The position numbers were made by a program, and so were the translations under genes. A stretch of DNA of 64,000 bases from assembly GCF_031178445.1 (NCBI RefSeq), contig NZ_JAPSIY010000001.1, positions 1 through 64,000 on the forward strand. The letters run 5' to 3'. Source of the stretch: Microbacterium sp. (lineage in GTDB: Bacteria; Actinomycetota; Actinomycetes; Actinomycetales; Microbacteriaceae). Positions 1 to 7,965 of this stretch are shown one piece after another (the first letter of the stretch is position 1; every line of letters begins with the position of its first letter). The notes under the pieces were generated by a model. It had not been told where the DNA came from, did no database searches, and saw only the letters and a program-made list of their open reading frames with translations.

Positions 1-161
1 GGCGGGTGGCTGCACCCCATGGTCGCGTCGAGGCGCTCGGGCTATTGGGGTTGGTGTGGGGACCCCCCCCCCACCCGCCTACCCCAAATTTAAAACTGGG
101 GGTTGTATGCCGCGGCTCGCGGCATCCACCACCAACCCCGATCACCACAGGAGAACTCCCC
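1..161. other. Left-edge non-coding stretch with a C tract
   Basis: No gene is supported here. The stretch holds an uninterrupted run of more than ten C residues around 62-73, followed by an AT-rich patch (AAATTTAAAA, about 87-96) that is unusual for this GC-rich DNA and could be part of a promoter for the oxidoreductase gene. A good ribosome binding site (AGGAG, 149-153) precedes the ATG at 162. The open frame upstream of that ATG reads through the C tract and looks non-coding. Confidence 0.5.
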
Positions 162-2414
162 ATGCGCACCCAGACCGTCCATGCCGACATCGTCATCGTC
201 GGAGGTGGCCTGGCCGGTGTGAGCGCAGCCGTCGCCGCCGCGCGGCTCGGCCGGCGCACCGCGCTGATCAACAACCGTCCCGTCCTCGGCGGCAACTCGT
301 CGTCGGAGGTGCGCGTGTGGGTCTGCGGCGCGACCGCGCACGGGAATCAGCGCTGGGCGCGGGAGACCGGGATCATCGGCGAGATGTATCTCGAGAACCA
401 GTTCCGCAACCCCGAGGGGAACCCGGTGTACTGGGACGATGTGGTGCTCGACACCGTGCGCCGCGAGGAGAACATCAGCCTGTTCCTGAACACCGAGGTC
501 ATCGAGGTGGAGGCGTCCGGTCCCGACGAGGACCGGCGGATCACTTCCGTCGCGGGCTGGACGATGGGCTCCGAGATCCGCACCATCTTCCGTGCGCCGC
601 TGTTCCTCGACTGCACGGGCGACGGGCTCGTGGGCGGGCTGGCCGGCGCACGTCACCGGCTGGGCAAGGAGAGCAGGGCCGAATTCGGCGAGGAATGGGC
701 GCCGGAGGAGCCCATTCGCGAATTCCTCGGATCGACCCTGCTGTTCTACACGAAGGACCTCGGGCACCCGGTCAAGTACGTGGCCCCCGAAACCGCCAAG
801 GACATCAGCACGACACCGATCCCGGAGACGCGGATCATCCGCAGCGGTGACAGCGGCGCGCACTACTGGTGGATCGAATGGGGAGGCACGCTCGACATCG
901 TCGATGACAACGAGCGCATCCGCGACGAGCTGCGCTCGGTGATCCTCGGCATCTGGGACCACATCAAGAACTCGGGCGACTTCGACGCAGACAACCTGAC
1001 GCTGGAATGGATCGGCAACATCCCGGGCAAACGCGAGTACCGCCGGTTCGTCGGTGACCACACGCTGCGTCAGCAGGACGTGCTCGAGCAGGTCGAGTTC
1101 GACGACGGCGTCGCGTTCGGCGGCTGGTCGATCGATCTGCATCCGGCCGAGGGCATGTACGCTACGGGCGCGGGTGCGGTGCAGCGCTTCTCGGACGGGG
1201 TGTTCGAGATCCCGTTCCGCTCGCTCTACTCGGCGAACGTCTCCAACCTGCTGATGGCGGGACGCAATGTGTCCGCCACCCACATCGCCTTCGGCGCAGC
1301 CCGCGTCATGGCGACCTGCGCGGCGATGGGCGAAGCGGCCGGCACTGCGGCATCCCTGTGTCTGACGCACGACGCGACCCCTCGCGACCTGTACCTGCGG
1401 CACCGTGCCGAGCTGCGCCAGGCGCTGCTCCGCCAGGACGCCCCGCTGATCGGCGTCGCGAACGAGGACCCTCTCGATCTCGCCCGCACGGCCGCGGTCA
1501 GCGCGTCCGGGTGGCAGCGCACGATCCAGGCGCTCGGGGTGGCCCGGGAGCCGCACGCGCTCCGTGACGATCTCGGACTCGTGATTCCGGTGCACCCGAC
1601 GCTGGAGACCACCGACCTGCTGCTGAGCGCGACCGAGCCGACCGAACTGACGGTCGAGGTGTGGTCGACCGCGAAGCCGCAGAACGTCGTGCCCGCGAAG
1701 CTCGAGCACACCACGACCGTCGCCGTGCCGGCCGGTGCCCCCTCCTGGGTGACGGCATCGACGCCATTCGCGCCGGAGACGCCGCAGAACGCGATCGTGG
1801 TGCTGCGGGCCGCGCCTGCCGTGAGCGTCCACCTGACCGCACCGCTGCCGCCCGGGTCGCTCACTCTGGTGCACCGCGCCGACAACGACGACCAGAACGT
1901 CGAGATCAGCGACGACGGCCTGCTGGTCAAGTGGCCGACCAAGCCGCTGCGCGGGAGGACGCCCGTGTTCCGCACGGCGCCCGAGAGCGAGGCGCTCGCG
2001 CCCTCCCGCGCCGTCTCCGGTTACAACCGCCCCTTCGGCGGGCCGAACATGTGGGCGTCGGCACCGATGGCCGAGGGCGAGCAGTGGCTCCGGCTCGACT
2101 GGGAAGCGCCCGTCGAGGCTGCGGAGGTGCGACTGGTCTTCGACGACGACGTCGACGTGTCGCTGAACACCCTGCACCACCACCGCAACCCCGACGAGGT
2201 CATGCCGCAGCTGGTCCGCGACTATCGAGTCGAGGTGCTGTCCGTCGCCGGCGGCACGTGGACGACCATCGCCGAGGTGCGCGACAACCGTCACAGGCAG
2301 CGCGTGCACGAGCTGCCTGAGGGCCTTGGCGCCTTCACCGCCGCACGACTCTCGGTGCAGGCCACGAACGGTGCATCTGAGGCACGAGTCATCGCCTTCC
2401 GGGTGCAATCGTGA
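162..2414 (+). CDS. FAD-dependent oxidoreductase with C-terminal beta-rich domain
   Basis: A 750-residue flavoprotein. The N-terminus carries a dinucleotide-binding fold (IVIVGGGLAGVSAA, residues 11-24), typical of the FAD_oxidored group (PF12831) often found in carbohydrate-use loci. The catalytic part runs to about residue 450 and ends in MAGRNVSATHIAFGAARVMA, the usual second FAD-contact region. The remaining 300 residues look like beta-sandwich modules; the last 150 have a discoidin-like flavour. The ATG at 162 was chosen over an upstream in-frame ATG at 6 because it has an AGGAG 8 bases before it and starts just ahead of the FAD motif. No signal peptide is visible. The substrate is unknown; oxidation of a sugar or polyol-like compound is an inference from the neighbours. 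Confidence 0.8.
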   Translation: MRTQTVHADIVIVGGGLAGVSAAVAAARLGRRTALINNRPVLGGNSSSEVRVWVCGATAHGNQRWARETGIIGEMYLENQFRNPEGNPVYWDDVVLDTVRREENISLFLNTEVIEVEASGPDEDRRITSVAGWTMGSEIRTIFRAPLFLDCTGDGLVGGLAGARHRLGKESRAEFGEEWAPEEPIREFLGSTLLFYTKDLGHPVKYVAPETAKDISTTPIPETRIIRSGDSGAHYWWIEWGGTLDIVDDNERIRDELRSVILGIWDHIKNSGDFDADNLTLEWIGNIPGKREYRRFVGDHTLRQQDVLEQVEFDDGVAFGGWSIDLHPAEGMYATGAGAVQRFSDGVFEIPFRSLYSANVSNLLMAGRNVSATHIAFGAARVMATCAAMGEAAGTAASLCLTHDATPRDLYLRHRAELRQALLRQDAPLIGVANEDPLDLARTAAVSASGWQRTIQALGVAREPHALRDDLGLVIPVHPTLETTDLLLSATEPTELTVEVWSTAKPQNVVPAKLEHTTTVAVPAGAPSWVTASTPFAPETPQNAIVVLRAAPAVSVHLTAPLPPGSLTLVHRADNDDQNVEISDDGLLVKWPTKPLRGRTPVFRTAPESEALAPSRAVSGYNRPFGGPNMWASAPMAEGEQWLRLDWEAPVEAAEVRLVFDDDVDVSLNTLHHHRNPDEVMPQLVRDYRVEVLSVAGGTWTTIAEVRDNRHRQRVHELPEGLGAFTAARLSVQATNGASEARVIAFRVQS

Positions 2415-2482
2415 ACGATGACGCTAACGTGAAGCACACCCGCACGCCGACGGGCGGACGCCGCGCATCCAGGAGGCCTCAG

Positions 2483-3391
2483 ATGACGACTTCGCCCGTC
2501 GAGCGCGTCCATGCCGCGAACCGCGAGGCACCCGGCGCCCGCGCGACCCGCACCGGGCTGATCGCGCTGGCGGTGCCGCACCTGGAAGAGCCCTACTTCG
2601 CCGAACTCGGCGCGCGTCTGGTGCGCGGCGCCGAGGAGCGCGGGCTCGCCGTGCTCATCGTGCAGACTCAGGGCGAGCACTCCCGCGAGATCGACGTCGC
2701 CAACGGCGTGGGGCTGCCCCCGATCGACGGCCTGATCCACATCCCGCGGTCCCTGACCGTCGCCGACCTCACCCGCCGCACGGCGCCCGGCCCGCTCGTG
2801 CTGCTCGGCGAGCACATCGAGGTCAGCCCGTTCACGCACATCACGATCGACAACAGCGCTGCGGCGCGCACCGCCACCGAGCACCTGATCTCGGTGGGAT
2901 GTCGCCGTATCGCGTTCATCGGACGCCGTGACGTGCGCCCGTCGGATGCAGCCGATCGCCGCCACGCCGGCTATCTCGCCGCCCTCGCCGCCGCCGGAAT
3001 ACCCGCCGACCCCGCTCTGACGGCCCAGGTCGAATCGTTCACCGCCGAAGAGGGTGAGCGTGTCGCGCGACGGATGGCGGCGGAGGTGCCCGGCCTGGAC
3101 GGGATCGTCTGCTCGAACGACTCCGTCGCACTCGGCGCCCTCGCGGCGCTGCACATCGCAGGGCTGCGAATTCCGCAGGATGTAGCGGTGGTCGGAATCG
3201 ACGACATCCGCGCCGCACGGTTCGCCGTTCCCGCGTTGAGCTCGGTGGCCCCCGACCACGAGCGTCTGGTGGATGCCGCGTTCACCGAGCTGGAGCGCCA
3301 GCTGACGGCACCGCTCGGCGCTGATCTGCCCGTGCGACACGTGATCGTCCCGGCGCATCTGGTGAAGCGGGCCAGTTCCGCGCGCACATGA
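2483..3391 (+). CDS. LacI-type ligand-binding protein without DNA-binding domain
   Basis: A 302-residue protein that matches the periplasmic-binding-protein-like sensor half of LacI/GalR regulators: RTGLIALAVPHLEEPYFAEL near residue 23, GCRRIAFIG, DGIVCSNDSVALGALAALH and VAVVGIDDIRAARFAVPALSSV. The N-terminal helix-turn-helix that every functional LacI repressor needs is absent. Only about 20 residues precede the sensor domain, and they resemble the end of the hinge (ERVHAA). The ATG at 2483 follows AGGAGG (2471-2476); an in-frame GTG at 2411 that overlaps the previous stop would add 24 residues, also without HTH character. It may be a decayed repressor, or a soluble sensor that works through a partner. 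It is probably cotranscribed with the oxidoreductase. Confidence 0.75.
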   Translation: MTTSPVERVHAANREAPGARATRTGLIALAVPHLEEPYFAELGARLVRGAEERGLAVLIVQTQGEHSREIDVANGVGLPPIDGLIHIPRSLTVADLTRRTAPGPLVLLGEHIEVSPFTHITIDNSAAARTATEHLISVGCRRIAFIGRRDVRPSDAADRRHAGYLAALAAAGIPADPALTAQVESFTAEEGERVARRMAAEVPGLDGIVCSNDSVALGALAALHIAGLRIPQDVAVVGIDDIRAARFAVPALSSVAPDHERLVDAAFTELERQLTAPLGADLPVRHVIVPAHLVKRASSART

Positions 3392-3435
3392 GAGGCTCCT
3401 TCGCGGCGCCGCGCGATCCGGCCGGCGCAGGTCTC

Positions 3436-4224
3436 TCAGTGGGTGTCGAACGTTTCGGATGCGGCGATGTCGAGCCGGCCGACGTGCGCGGCGAGCTGCT
3501 CGCGTGCCTCGTCGACCAGTCCGTCGTCGATGATCAGGCGGTCGATGTCGCTGAGATCCGCGATCGTCGTGAGGCCGACCACCTGCCAGCGGGTGTGATC
3601 GGCGAGAACGACGACCTCCCTGGCGGCCGCCATGAAAGCGCGGTGGGTCTCGGCCTCCAGCAGGTTCATGGTGGTCATGCCCGCCTGCACATCGAGCCCG
3701 TGCACATCGAGGAAGACCACGTCGCAGTGCAGCTGCTCCAGAGCGCGCACGGCGACGGGACCGACCAGCGACTGCGCGGGCGTGCGCACGCCACCGGTCA
3801 GCACGACCGTCTGCGTGTAGGGCGCGTCAGCCCGGTCGGGCGGCGAGAACAGGTCGGAGACGGTCAGCGAGTTCGTGACCACGGTGAGGTCGGGCACACG
3901 CGCCAGCTCCTGTGCCAGTGCGACGCCGCCAGGCCCTCCCGAGATGCCGATCGCCATCCCGGGCTCGACCAGGCCGGCCGCAGCCATGGCGATCGCCCTG
4001 CGCTCGCCGCTCGGGGCCGGGACCGGGCTGCGCACCCCGATGCCGGATGCCGCCCGCACGCCGCCGCGCACCTTCTGCACCTCGCCGGCCTCGGCGAGCA
4101 GTTCGATGTCGCGACGGACCGTCATGTCGCTGACGCCGAGCTGAGCGATCAGCTCCGGGATCGGCACGGTCCCGCGTTCGCGGACCAGAGCGAGAATGCG
4201 CTCGCGCCGTTCGGTGACCAGCAT
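3436..4224 (-). CDS. DeoR-family transcriptional regulator
   Basis: A 262-residue DeoR/GlpR-type repressor. The N-terminal winged helix is classical (RERILALVRERGTVPIPELI, then VSDMTVRRDIELLAEAGEV, residues 5-45). The C-terminal DeoRC sensor domain, which in this family binds phosphorylated sugars, includes AIGISGGPGG and DVVFLDVHGLDVQAGMTTMN. The start at 4224 (ATG, AAGGAG nearby in the reverse strand) was preferred to an upstream ATG at 4263 because the HTH then begins at residue 5. It converges with the LacI-type gene and diverges from the esterase-like gene at 4299, so control of that divergon is likely. Confidence 0.85.
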   Translation of the reverse strand: MLVTERRERILALVRERGTVPIPELIAQLGVSDMTVRRDIELLAEAGEVQKVRGGVRAASGIGVRSPVPAPSGERRAIAMAAAGLVEPGMAIGISGGPGGVALAQELARVPDLTVVTNSLTVSDLFSPPDRADAPYTQTVVLTGGVRTPAQSLVGPVAVRALEQLHCDVVFLDVHGLDVQAGMTTMNLLEAETHRAFMAAAREVVVLADHTRWQVVGLTTIADLSDIDRLIIDDGLVDEAREQLAAHVGRLDIAASETFDTH

Positions 4225-4298
4225 CCGCTCTCCTTCTCGTGCGGTCACCAGTCTGCCATGCACCCCCTCCCGCGCACCGACAGGACGACGATCAACGC

Positions 4299-5276
4299 AT
4301 GACCCTCCCCGCCCCCTTCGACGCCTGGTTCCCCGACGCGGCTTTCGACGGCAGCTACGGCTTCACGCTCGAGACCCTGCGCGCCGTGAGGCCGGCGCCG
4401 CCCTCCCCCGGATTCGCGGAGCGCTGGTCGGAGTGGCGGGATGCCGCCCGGGCAGTGCCGTCGGCACCCGTGGTGCTCTCCACCCGCGAGCGCCGCGACA
4501 GGCGCATCTCGCTGATCGAGCACGGCAGCGCCGACGGCGTGCGCCTGCGATCGTGGCTCGTCGAGCCGTGCGAGGGCGAACCGCGGGTCGGCATCGTGCA
4601 CAGCCATGGCTACGGGGGGCGCGACCGGGTCGAGCTGCACCGCGTGCCGGTGGATGCCGCCGCGATCTTCCCCGTCGCACGGGGGTTGGGCGCGCTGAAC
4701 ACCGGCGTCGGCGCTCCCGCTGTCAGGGACGAGCACGTCGTCGCCGGTCTGGACGATCCCGACCGGTACGTCGTGGGATTGTGCGCCCGTGACCTCTGGC
4801 TGGCAGCGGATGCCGTCGTGGAGCTGGTTGGCGACGTGCCGCTGTACTACGTGGGCGAGAGCTTCGGCGGAGGGATCGGCGCCCTGGCCGCCCCGTGGGA
4901 CGACCGCTGCATCGGCGCGACATTCGTGGTTCCGACGTTCGGGCAGTACGACCTTCGAATGGCGGTGCCGTGCCTCGGCAGCGGTGAGAGCCAGCGTGCC
5001 CTGGTTCTCGCGCGCCCGGAGCTGCGCGAGCAGCTGCGCCTGTTCGACGCCTCCACGGCGGCGATCCTCCTGCGCGTGCCGGTGCGAGTGGAGGCCGCGC
5101 TGTGGGATCAGTCCGTGCCTCCGCAGGGGCAGTTCGCCGTCGCCAACGCGGTCGCCGATCTCGAGCTGTGCGTGCTCCCGGCCGGGCATGCGGAGTATCC
5201 CGGTGTCGGCAGGGTGACCATCGACGCCCGCCGCGCAGGGGTCGCTCACCTGCAGCGTGTGCTCGACGGTCGCTGA
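4299..5276 (+). CDS. Acetyl-xylan esterase / cephalosporin-C deacetylase-like hydrolase (AXE1)
   Basis: A 325-residue alpha/beta hydrolase of the AXE1 family (PF05448), which removes acetyl groups from xylo-oligosaccharides and related compounds. The nucleophile elbow GESFGG places Ser188; the family acid and base are seen as Asp270 in LWDQSVPPQGQFAVAN and His297 in AGHAEY. There is no signal peptide, so it should act inside the cell on imported acetylated sugars. The ATG at 4299 fits the family N-terminus (FDAWFPDAAFDGSYGFTLET) better than the ATG at 4239. It is divergent from the DeoR gene. A link to plant or mucin polysaccharide breakdown is inferred. Confidence 0.8.
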   Translation: MTLPAPFDAWFPDAAFDGSYGFTLETLRAVRPAPPSPGFAERWSEWRDAARAVPSAPVVLSTRERRDRRISLIEHGSADGVRLRSWLVEPCEGEPRVGIVHSHGYGGRDRVELHRVPVDAAAIFPVARGLGALNTGVGAPAVRDEHVVAGLDDPDRYVVGLCARDLWLAADAVVELVGDVPLYYVGESFGGGIGALAAPWDDRCIGATFVVPTFGQYDLRMAVPCLGSGESQRALVLARPELREQLRLFDASTAAILLRVPVRVEAALWDQSVPPQGQFAVANAVADLELCVLPAGHAEYPGVGRVTIDARRAGVAHLQRVLDGR

Positions 5277-5310
5277 CGGATATCGGCTGCTCGCGTCGCC
5301 CGCTCGGCGT

Positions 5311-5673
5311 TCAGCCGCCGACGACGCCCTCGAACAGCCCGATGCGGTTGCCGTCCGGATCGACGATGACGGCCCATGCGCTGGTGTCGGTGATGGGCTG
5401 CTTCTCCATCGCCACGCTGCCGCCGGCGTTCTTCGCCGTCGCGATCGTGTCGTCGATCGAGTCGACCTCGACGTAGGAACGCGGCTGCGTGAACTCGCCG
5501 TCGCGCGGCGCGAGGCCGCCGCCCGAGAGGCCATTGGGCGCCGACCACATCGGATAGCCCTCGAAGCCGGGCATCTCGGCGATGTTCCAGCCGAAGAGCC
5601 CCGAGTAGAAGGCGCTCGCCTTCGCCATGTCGCTCACCGGGATGTCGATGTGCGTGATGTCACCGTGTGCCAT
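5311..5673 (-). CDS. VOC-family (glyoxalase/bleomycin-resistance-like) protein
   Basis: A 120-residue single VOC module pair: ITHIDIPVSDMAKASAFYSG at the N-terminus and VIVDPDGNRIGLFEG at the C-terminus, the typical ends of the beta-alpha-beta-beta-beta repeats. Metal ligands of glyoxalase I are only partly discernible (His8 and the Glu of IGLFEG). Such stand-alone proteins often have no known substrate. The ATG at 5673 has GGAG a few bases upstream; an upstream ATG at 5733 adds an unlikely Arg-rich leader. It converges with the esterase and is 63 bp downstream of the isomerase gene, perhaps in the same transcript. Confidence 0.8.
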   Translation of the reverse strand: MAHGDITHIDIPVSDMAKASAFYSGLFGWNIAEMPGFEGYPMWSAPNGLSGGGLAPRDGEFTQPRSYVEVDSIDDTIATAKNAGGSVAMEKQPITDTSAWAVIVDPDGNRIGLFEGVVGG

Positions 5674-5736
5674 TCTCCGTGTCCTCTCATCGGCCGACGC
5701 GGCAAGTCTGCGCCTCGGCCGGGAAAAGGACAAGAG

Positions 5737-6351
5737 TCACCCCTCGGTCGAGCGCCGGTAGCCGAGGTGGTCGGGATTGGGGGCGAGCATCCAGCCGTCG
5801 CCGTCGGCGACGACGAGGTTCTTCATTCCGCCTGCGGCGGCGATCAGTTCGTAGTCCTGCCCGGCATCCGCGGCGTAGCAGAACAGGGTCACGAATGGCT
5901 CGTCACCCACGTTCACGCTGCGGTGGATCCAGTGCCCCGGAACGTTCACGGCCTTGCCAGGGGTGAGCTCGATGGCGACGGAGCGGCCGTCGATGGTCTC
6001 CATCAGCATGACGCCGCGCCCGCTCAGGCAGTGGTAGAGCTCGGCCCGGTCGGCGACCGCATGGAGGTGCCCGCGCGTGACGGCGTACTCGGCGCCGACG
6101 CGACCGGGAAGCAGAGTGCTCGTGCCGACGATGAGCGCACCAGGACCCTCCTGGTAGCGGTGGTCGTCGACCCAGTAGATCAGCTCGCCGGCGCCGCGCT
6201 CATCGACCGTCGACTGCCAGGCGGCGTCGTCGCGGTAGACGCCCGCCATGTCTCCGAGGAACTTCTCGTAGCGGCGGGTGCGGCCGACGATGCCGCCGTC
6301 CGGCGAGATGTCGAGCGACACGGGGGTGTCGACGGCGGGTGGGATGCTCAC
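5737..6351 (-). CDS. Cupin-type glucose-6-phosphate isomerase
   Basis: A 204-residue protein of the cupin phosphoglucose isomerase family (PF06560), which interconverts glucose-6-phosphate and fructose-6-phosphate and needs a metal. The metal-binding stretch GHLHAVADRAELYHC (HxH then Glu) and the second cupin motif (VPGHWIHRSVNVGDEP) are intact. Length matches archaeal and bacterial homologues of about 190-215 residues. This would be a second isomerase beside the normal one, so in this locus it may act on another aldose/ketose phosphate or a non-phosphorylated sugar; that is inference. It is divergent from the FGGY kinase, and a GntR-type operator lies between them. Confidence 0.8.
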   Translation of the reverse strand: MSIPPAVDTPVSLDISPDGGIVGRTRRYEKFLGDMAGVYRDDAAWQSTVDERGAGELIYWVDDHRYQEGPGALIVGTSTLLPGRVGAEYAVTRGHLHAVADRAELYHCLSGRGVMLMETIDGRSVAIELTPGKAVNVPGHWIHRSVNVGDEPFVTLFCYAADAGQDYELIAAAGGMKNLVVADGDGWMLAPNPDHLGYRRSTEG

Positions 6352-6366
6352 GAATGACCTCCTAGC

Positions 6367-6388
6367 AACTTGTAATTACAGGTATACT
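6367..6388. promoter_or_regulatory. GntR-type operator and -10 of the kinase operon
   Basis: AACTTGTAATTACAGGT (6367-6383) has a perfect central palindrome TGTAATTACA. It is directly followed by TATACT (6383-6388), a good -10 for the kinase operon, so a bound repressor would block transcription. The core AACTTGTAATTACAGG is found again, base for base, before the KDPG aldolase gene at about 43.87 kb. Related sites lie near 14.72, 14.74 and 25.64 kb. The regulator is probably the HutC-type protein encoded at 27.1 kb. Confidence 0.65.
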
Positions 6389-6426
6389 CCGAAACACCCC
6401 GAACTCGAAACCAGCAGGGACGAACT

Positions 6427-7965
6427 GTGATCATCGCGCACGACCTCGGCACGACCGGCGACAAGGCGTCGCTGCACCACGACGACGGCCGCCTGGTGGC
6501 ATCCGTCACCGTGCCCTACCCGGCGCACTTCGCCGCGGGTGGCGTCGCCGAGCAGAACCCACAGGACTGGTGGGATGCCGTCGTCACCGCGACCCGCGAC
6601 CTCCTCGCCCGCACCGGCACCGTCGCCGCGGACGTCGCAGGCCTGGTCGTCAGCGGCCAGATGATGGGCGCCGTGCTGCTGGACGCCGACGGCGAGCCTG
6701 CGCGACCAGCGATCATCTGGGCCGACACGCGCGCCGGTGCACAGCAGCGCGAGCTGGAGGCCACACTCGGAGCCGAGCACGCCTACCGTCTGCTCGGTCA
6801 CCGCCTGAACCCCACCTACTCGGTCGAGAAGGTGATGTGGGTGCGCGACAACGAGCCGGACGTGTGGGCACGGGTGCGTCGCGTCTGCGTCGCGAAGGAC
6901 TTCATCGTGCTTCGGCTCACGGGCAGACTCGCCACCGACCGTTCCGACGCCTCGGGCACCAACGCGTATGACCAGCACAGCGGCACCTGGTCCGACGAGG
7001 TGCTCGCGGCCGCGCGGCTCGACCCCGCCCTGTTCCCTGAGATCCTCGACTCCACCGCGATCGCCGGCACTCTCACGGCCTCCGCGGCCGAGTCGCTCGG
7101 GCTGAGCGGCGGCGTGCGGGTCGTGATGGGCGGAGGAGACGGCCCGATGGCCGCTGTCGGCTCCGGCGTGGTCGCCCCGCAGGACGGCGCTTACGTCTGC
7201 CTCGGCACCAGCTCGTGGATCTCGTTCGCCGCCGACGCTCCGCTGCACGACGCCGAGCTGCGCACGTTCACGTTCGACAACGTCGTTCCCGGATCGTTCG
7301 TGCCCACCGCGACCATGCAGGCCGGCGGGGCGTCGGTGCAGTGGATCGCCGAGGCTCTGTCACCGGATCCTGCACACCCGGAGACCGGCCGTCTCACCGC
7401 GGAAGCCGCCGGTGACATCGACACGGAGGACCTCTACTTCCTGCCCTACCTACTCGGCGAGCGCTCGCCCCTGTGGGACCCCGACGCCCGCGGCGCGTTC
7501 GTCGGCATCGGCCGTCATCACACGAGGGCGCACCTGATGCGCGCCGTGCTCGAGGGCACGGCGTTCAATCTCCTCACCTGCATCCAGGCGTTCCGCGCCT
7601 CTGGGGCTGTCATCGACCGGATCGACGCGGTGGGCGGCGGCGCGCAGAGCGACGCTTACCTGTCGGTGCTCGCCGACGTGTGGGGAGTGCCCGTGCGCAG
7701 GCGCACCGTCGTCGAAGAGGCCAACAGTCTCGGCGCCGCCGTGACCGCCGCCGTCGGGCTCGGTCTCGCCGACTTCTCGGCCGCCAGGGCGCTCAGCGAG
7801 GTGACCGCCGAGTTCACCCCGGATGCCGCGCGCCACGCCGTCTATGGCGAACGTCACGCTCGCTTCACCGACGCCTACACCGTTCTCGCACCCTGGTTCG
7901 CCGGCGCTCGCCGTGCGGCCGGCGAACGCGGCGAGTCGGAGCGTCTCGCGGAGCGGACAGTCTGA
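6427..7965 (+). CDS. FGGY-family carbohydrate kinase (xylulokinase-like)
   Basis: A 512-residue FGGY kinase that phosphorylates a ketose, polyol or sugar acid with ATP. The first phosphate-binding loop is HDLGTTGDKAS (residues 5-15), the catalytic base is expected at Asp238 in GGGDGPMAAVGSG, and the adenosine motif VGGGAQSDAYL lies near residue 402. The length and YFLPYLLGERSPLWDPDARG are those of xylulokinases and gluconokinases; the substrate cannot be decided from sequence. The start is a GTG at 6427 with a purine-rich AGGGA upstream. It heads a four-gene operon with tight junctions (TGATG to the next gene) and lies under the operator at 6367. Confidence 0.85.
   Translation: MIIAHDLGTTGDKASLHHDDGRLVASVTVPYPAHFAAGGVAEQNPQDWWDAVVTATRDLLARTGTVAADVAGLVVSGQMMGAVLLDADGEPARPAIIWADTRAGAQQRELEATLGAEHAYRLLGHRLNPTYSVEKVMWVRDNEPDVWARVRRVCVAKDFIVLRLTGRLATDRSDASGTNAYDQHSGTWSDEVLAAARLDPALFPEILDSTAIAGTLTASAAESLGLSGGVRVVMGGGDGPMAAVGSGVVAPQDGAYVCLGTSSWISFAADAPLHDAELRTFTFDNVVPGSFVPTATMQAGGASVQWIAEALSPDPAHPETGRLTAEAAGDIDTEDLYFLPYLLGERSPLWDPDARGAFVGIGRHHTRAHLMRAVLEGTAFNLLTCIQAFRASGAVIDRIDAVGGGAQSDAYLSVLADVWGVPVRRRTVVEEANSLGAAVTAAVGLGLADFSAARALSEVTAEFTPDAARHAVYGERHARFTDAYTVLAPWFAGARRAAGERGESERLAERTV

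Noticed and set aside
90..2408. A 770-codon open frame antisense to the FAD oxidoreductase, and similar long antisense frames (e.g. 28566-31019, 11300-13273, 13081-14601, 53499-55508)
   Set aside because: GC-rich codons leave few stops in the complementary frames. These frames have Arg/His/Asp-rich, repeat-like compositions, no recognisable domain and no ribosome binding site, while the opposite strand encodes clear families.
2483..3391. Intact LacI repressor
   Set aside because: No helix-turn-helix sequence is present in the first 50 codons, whichever start is used.
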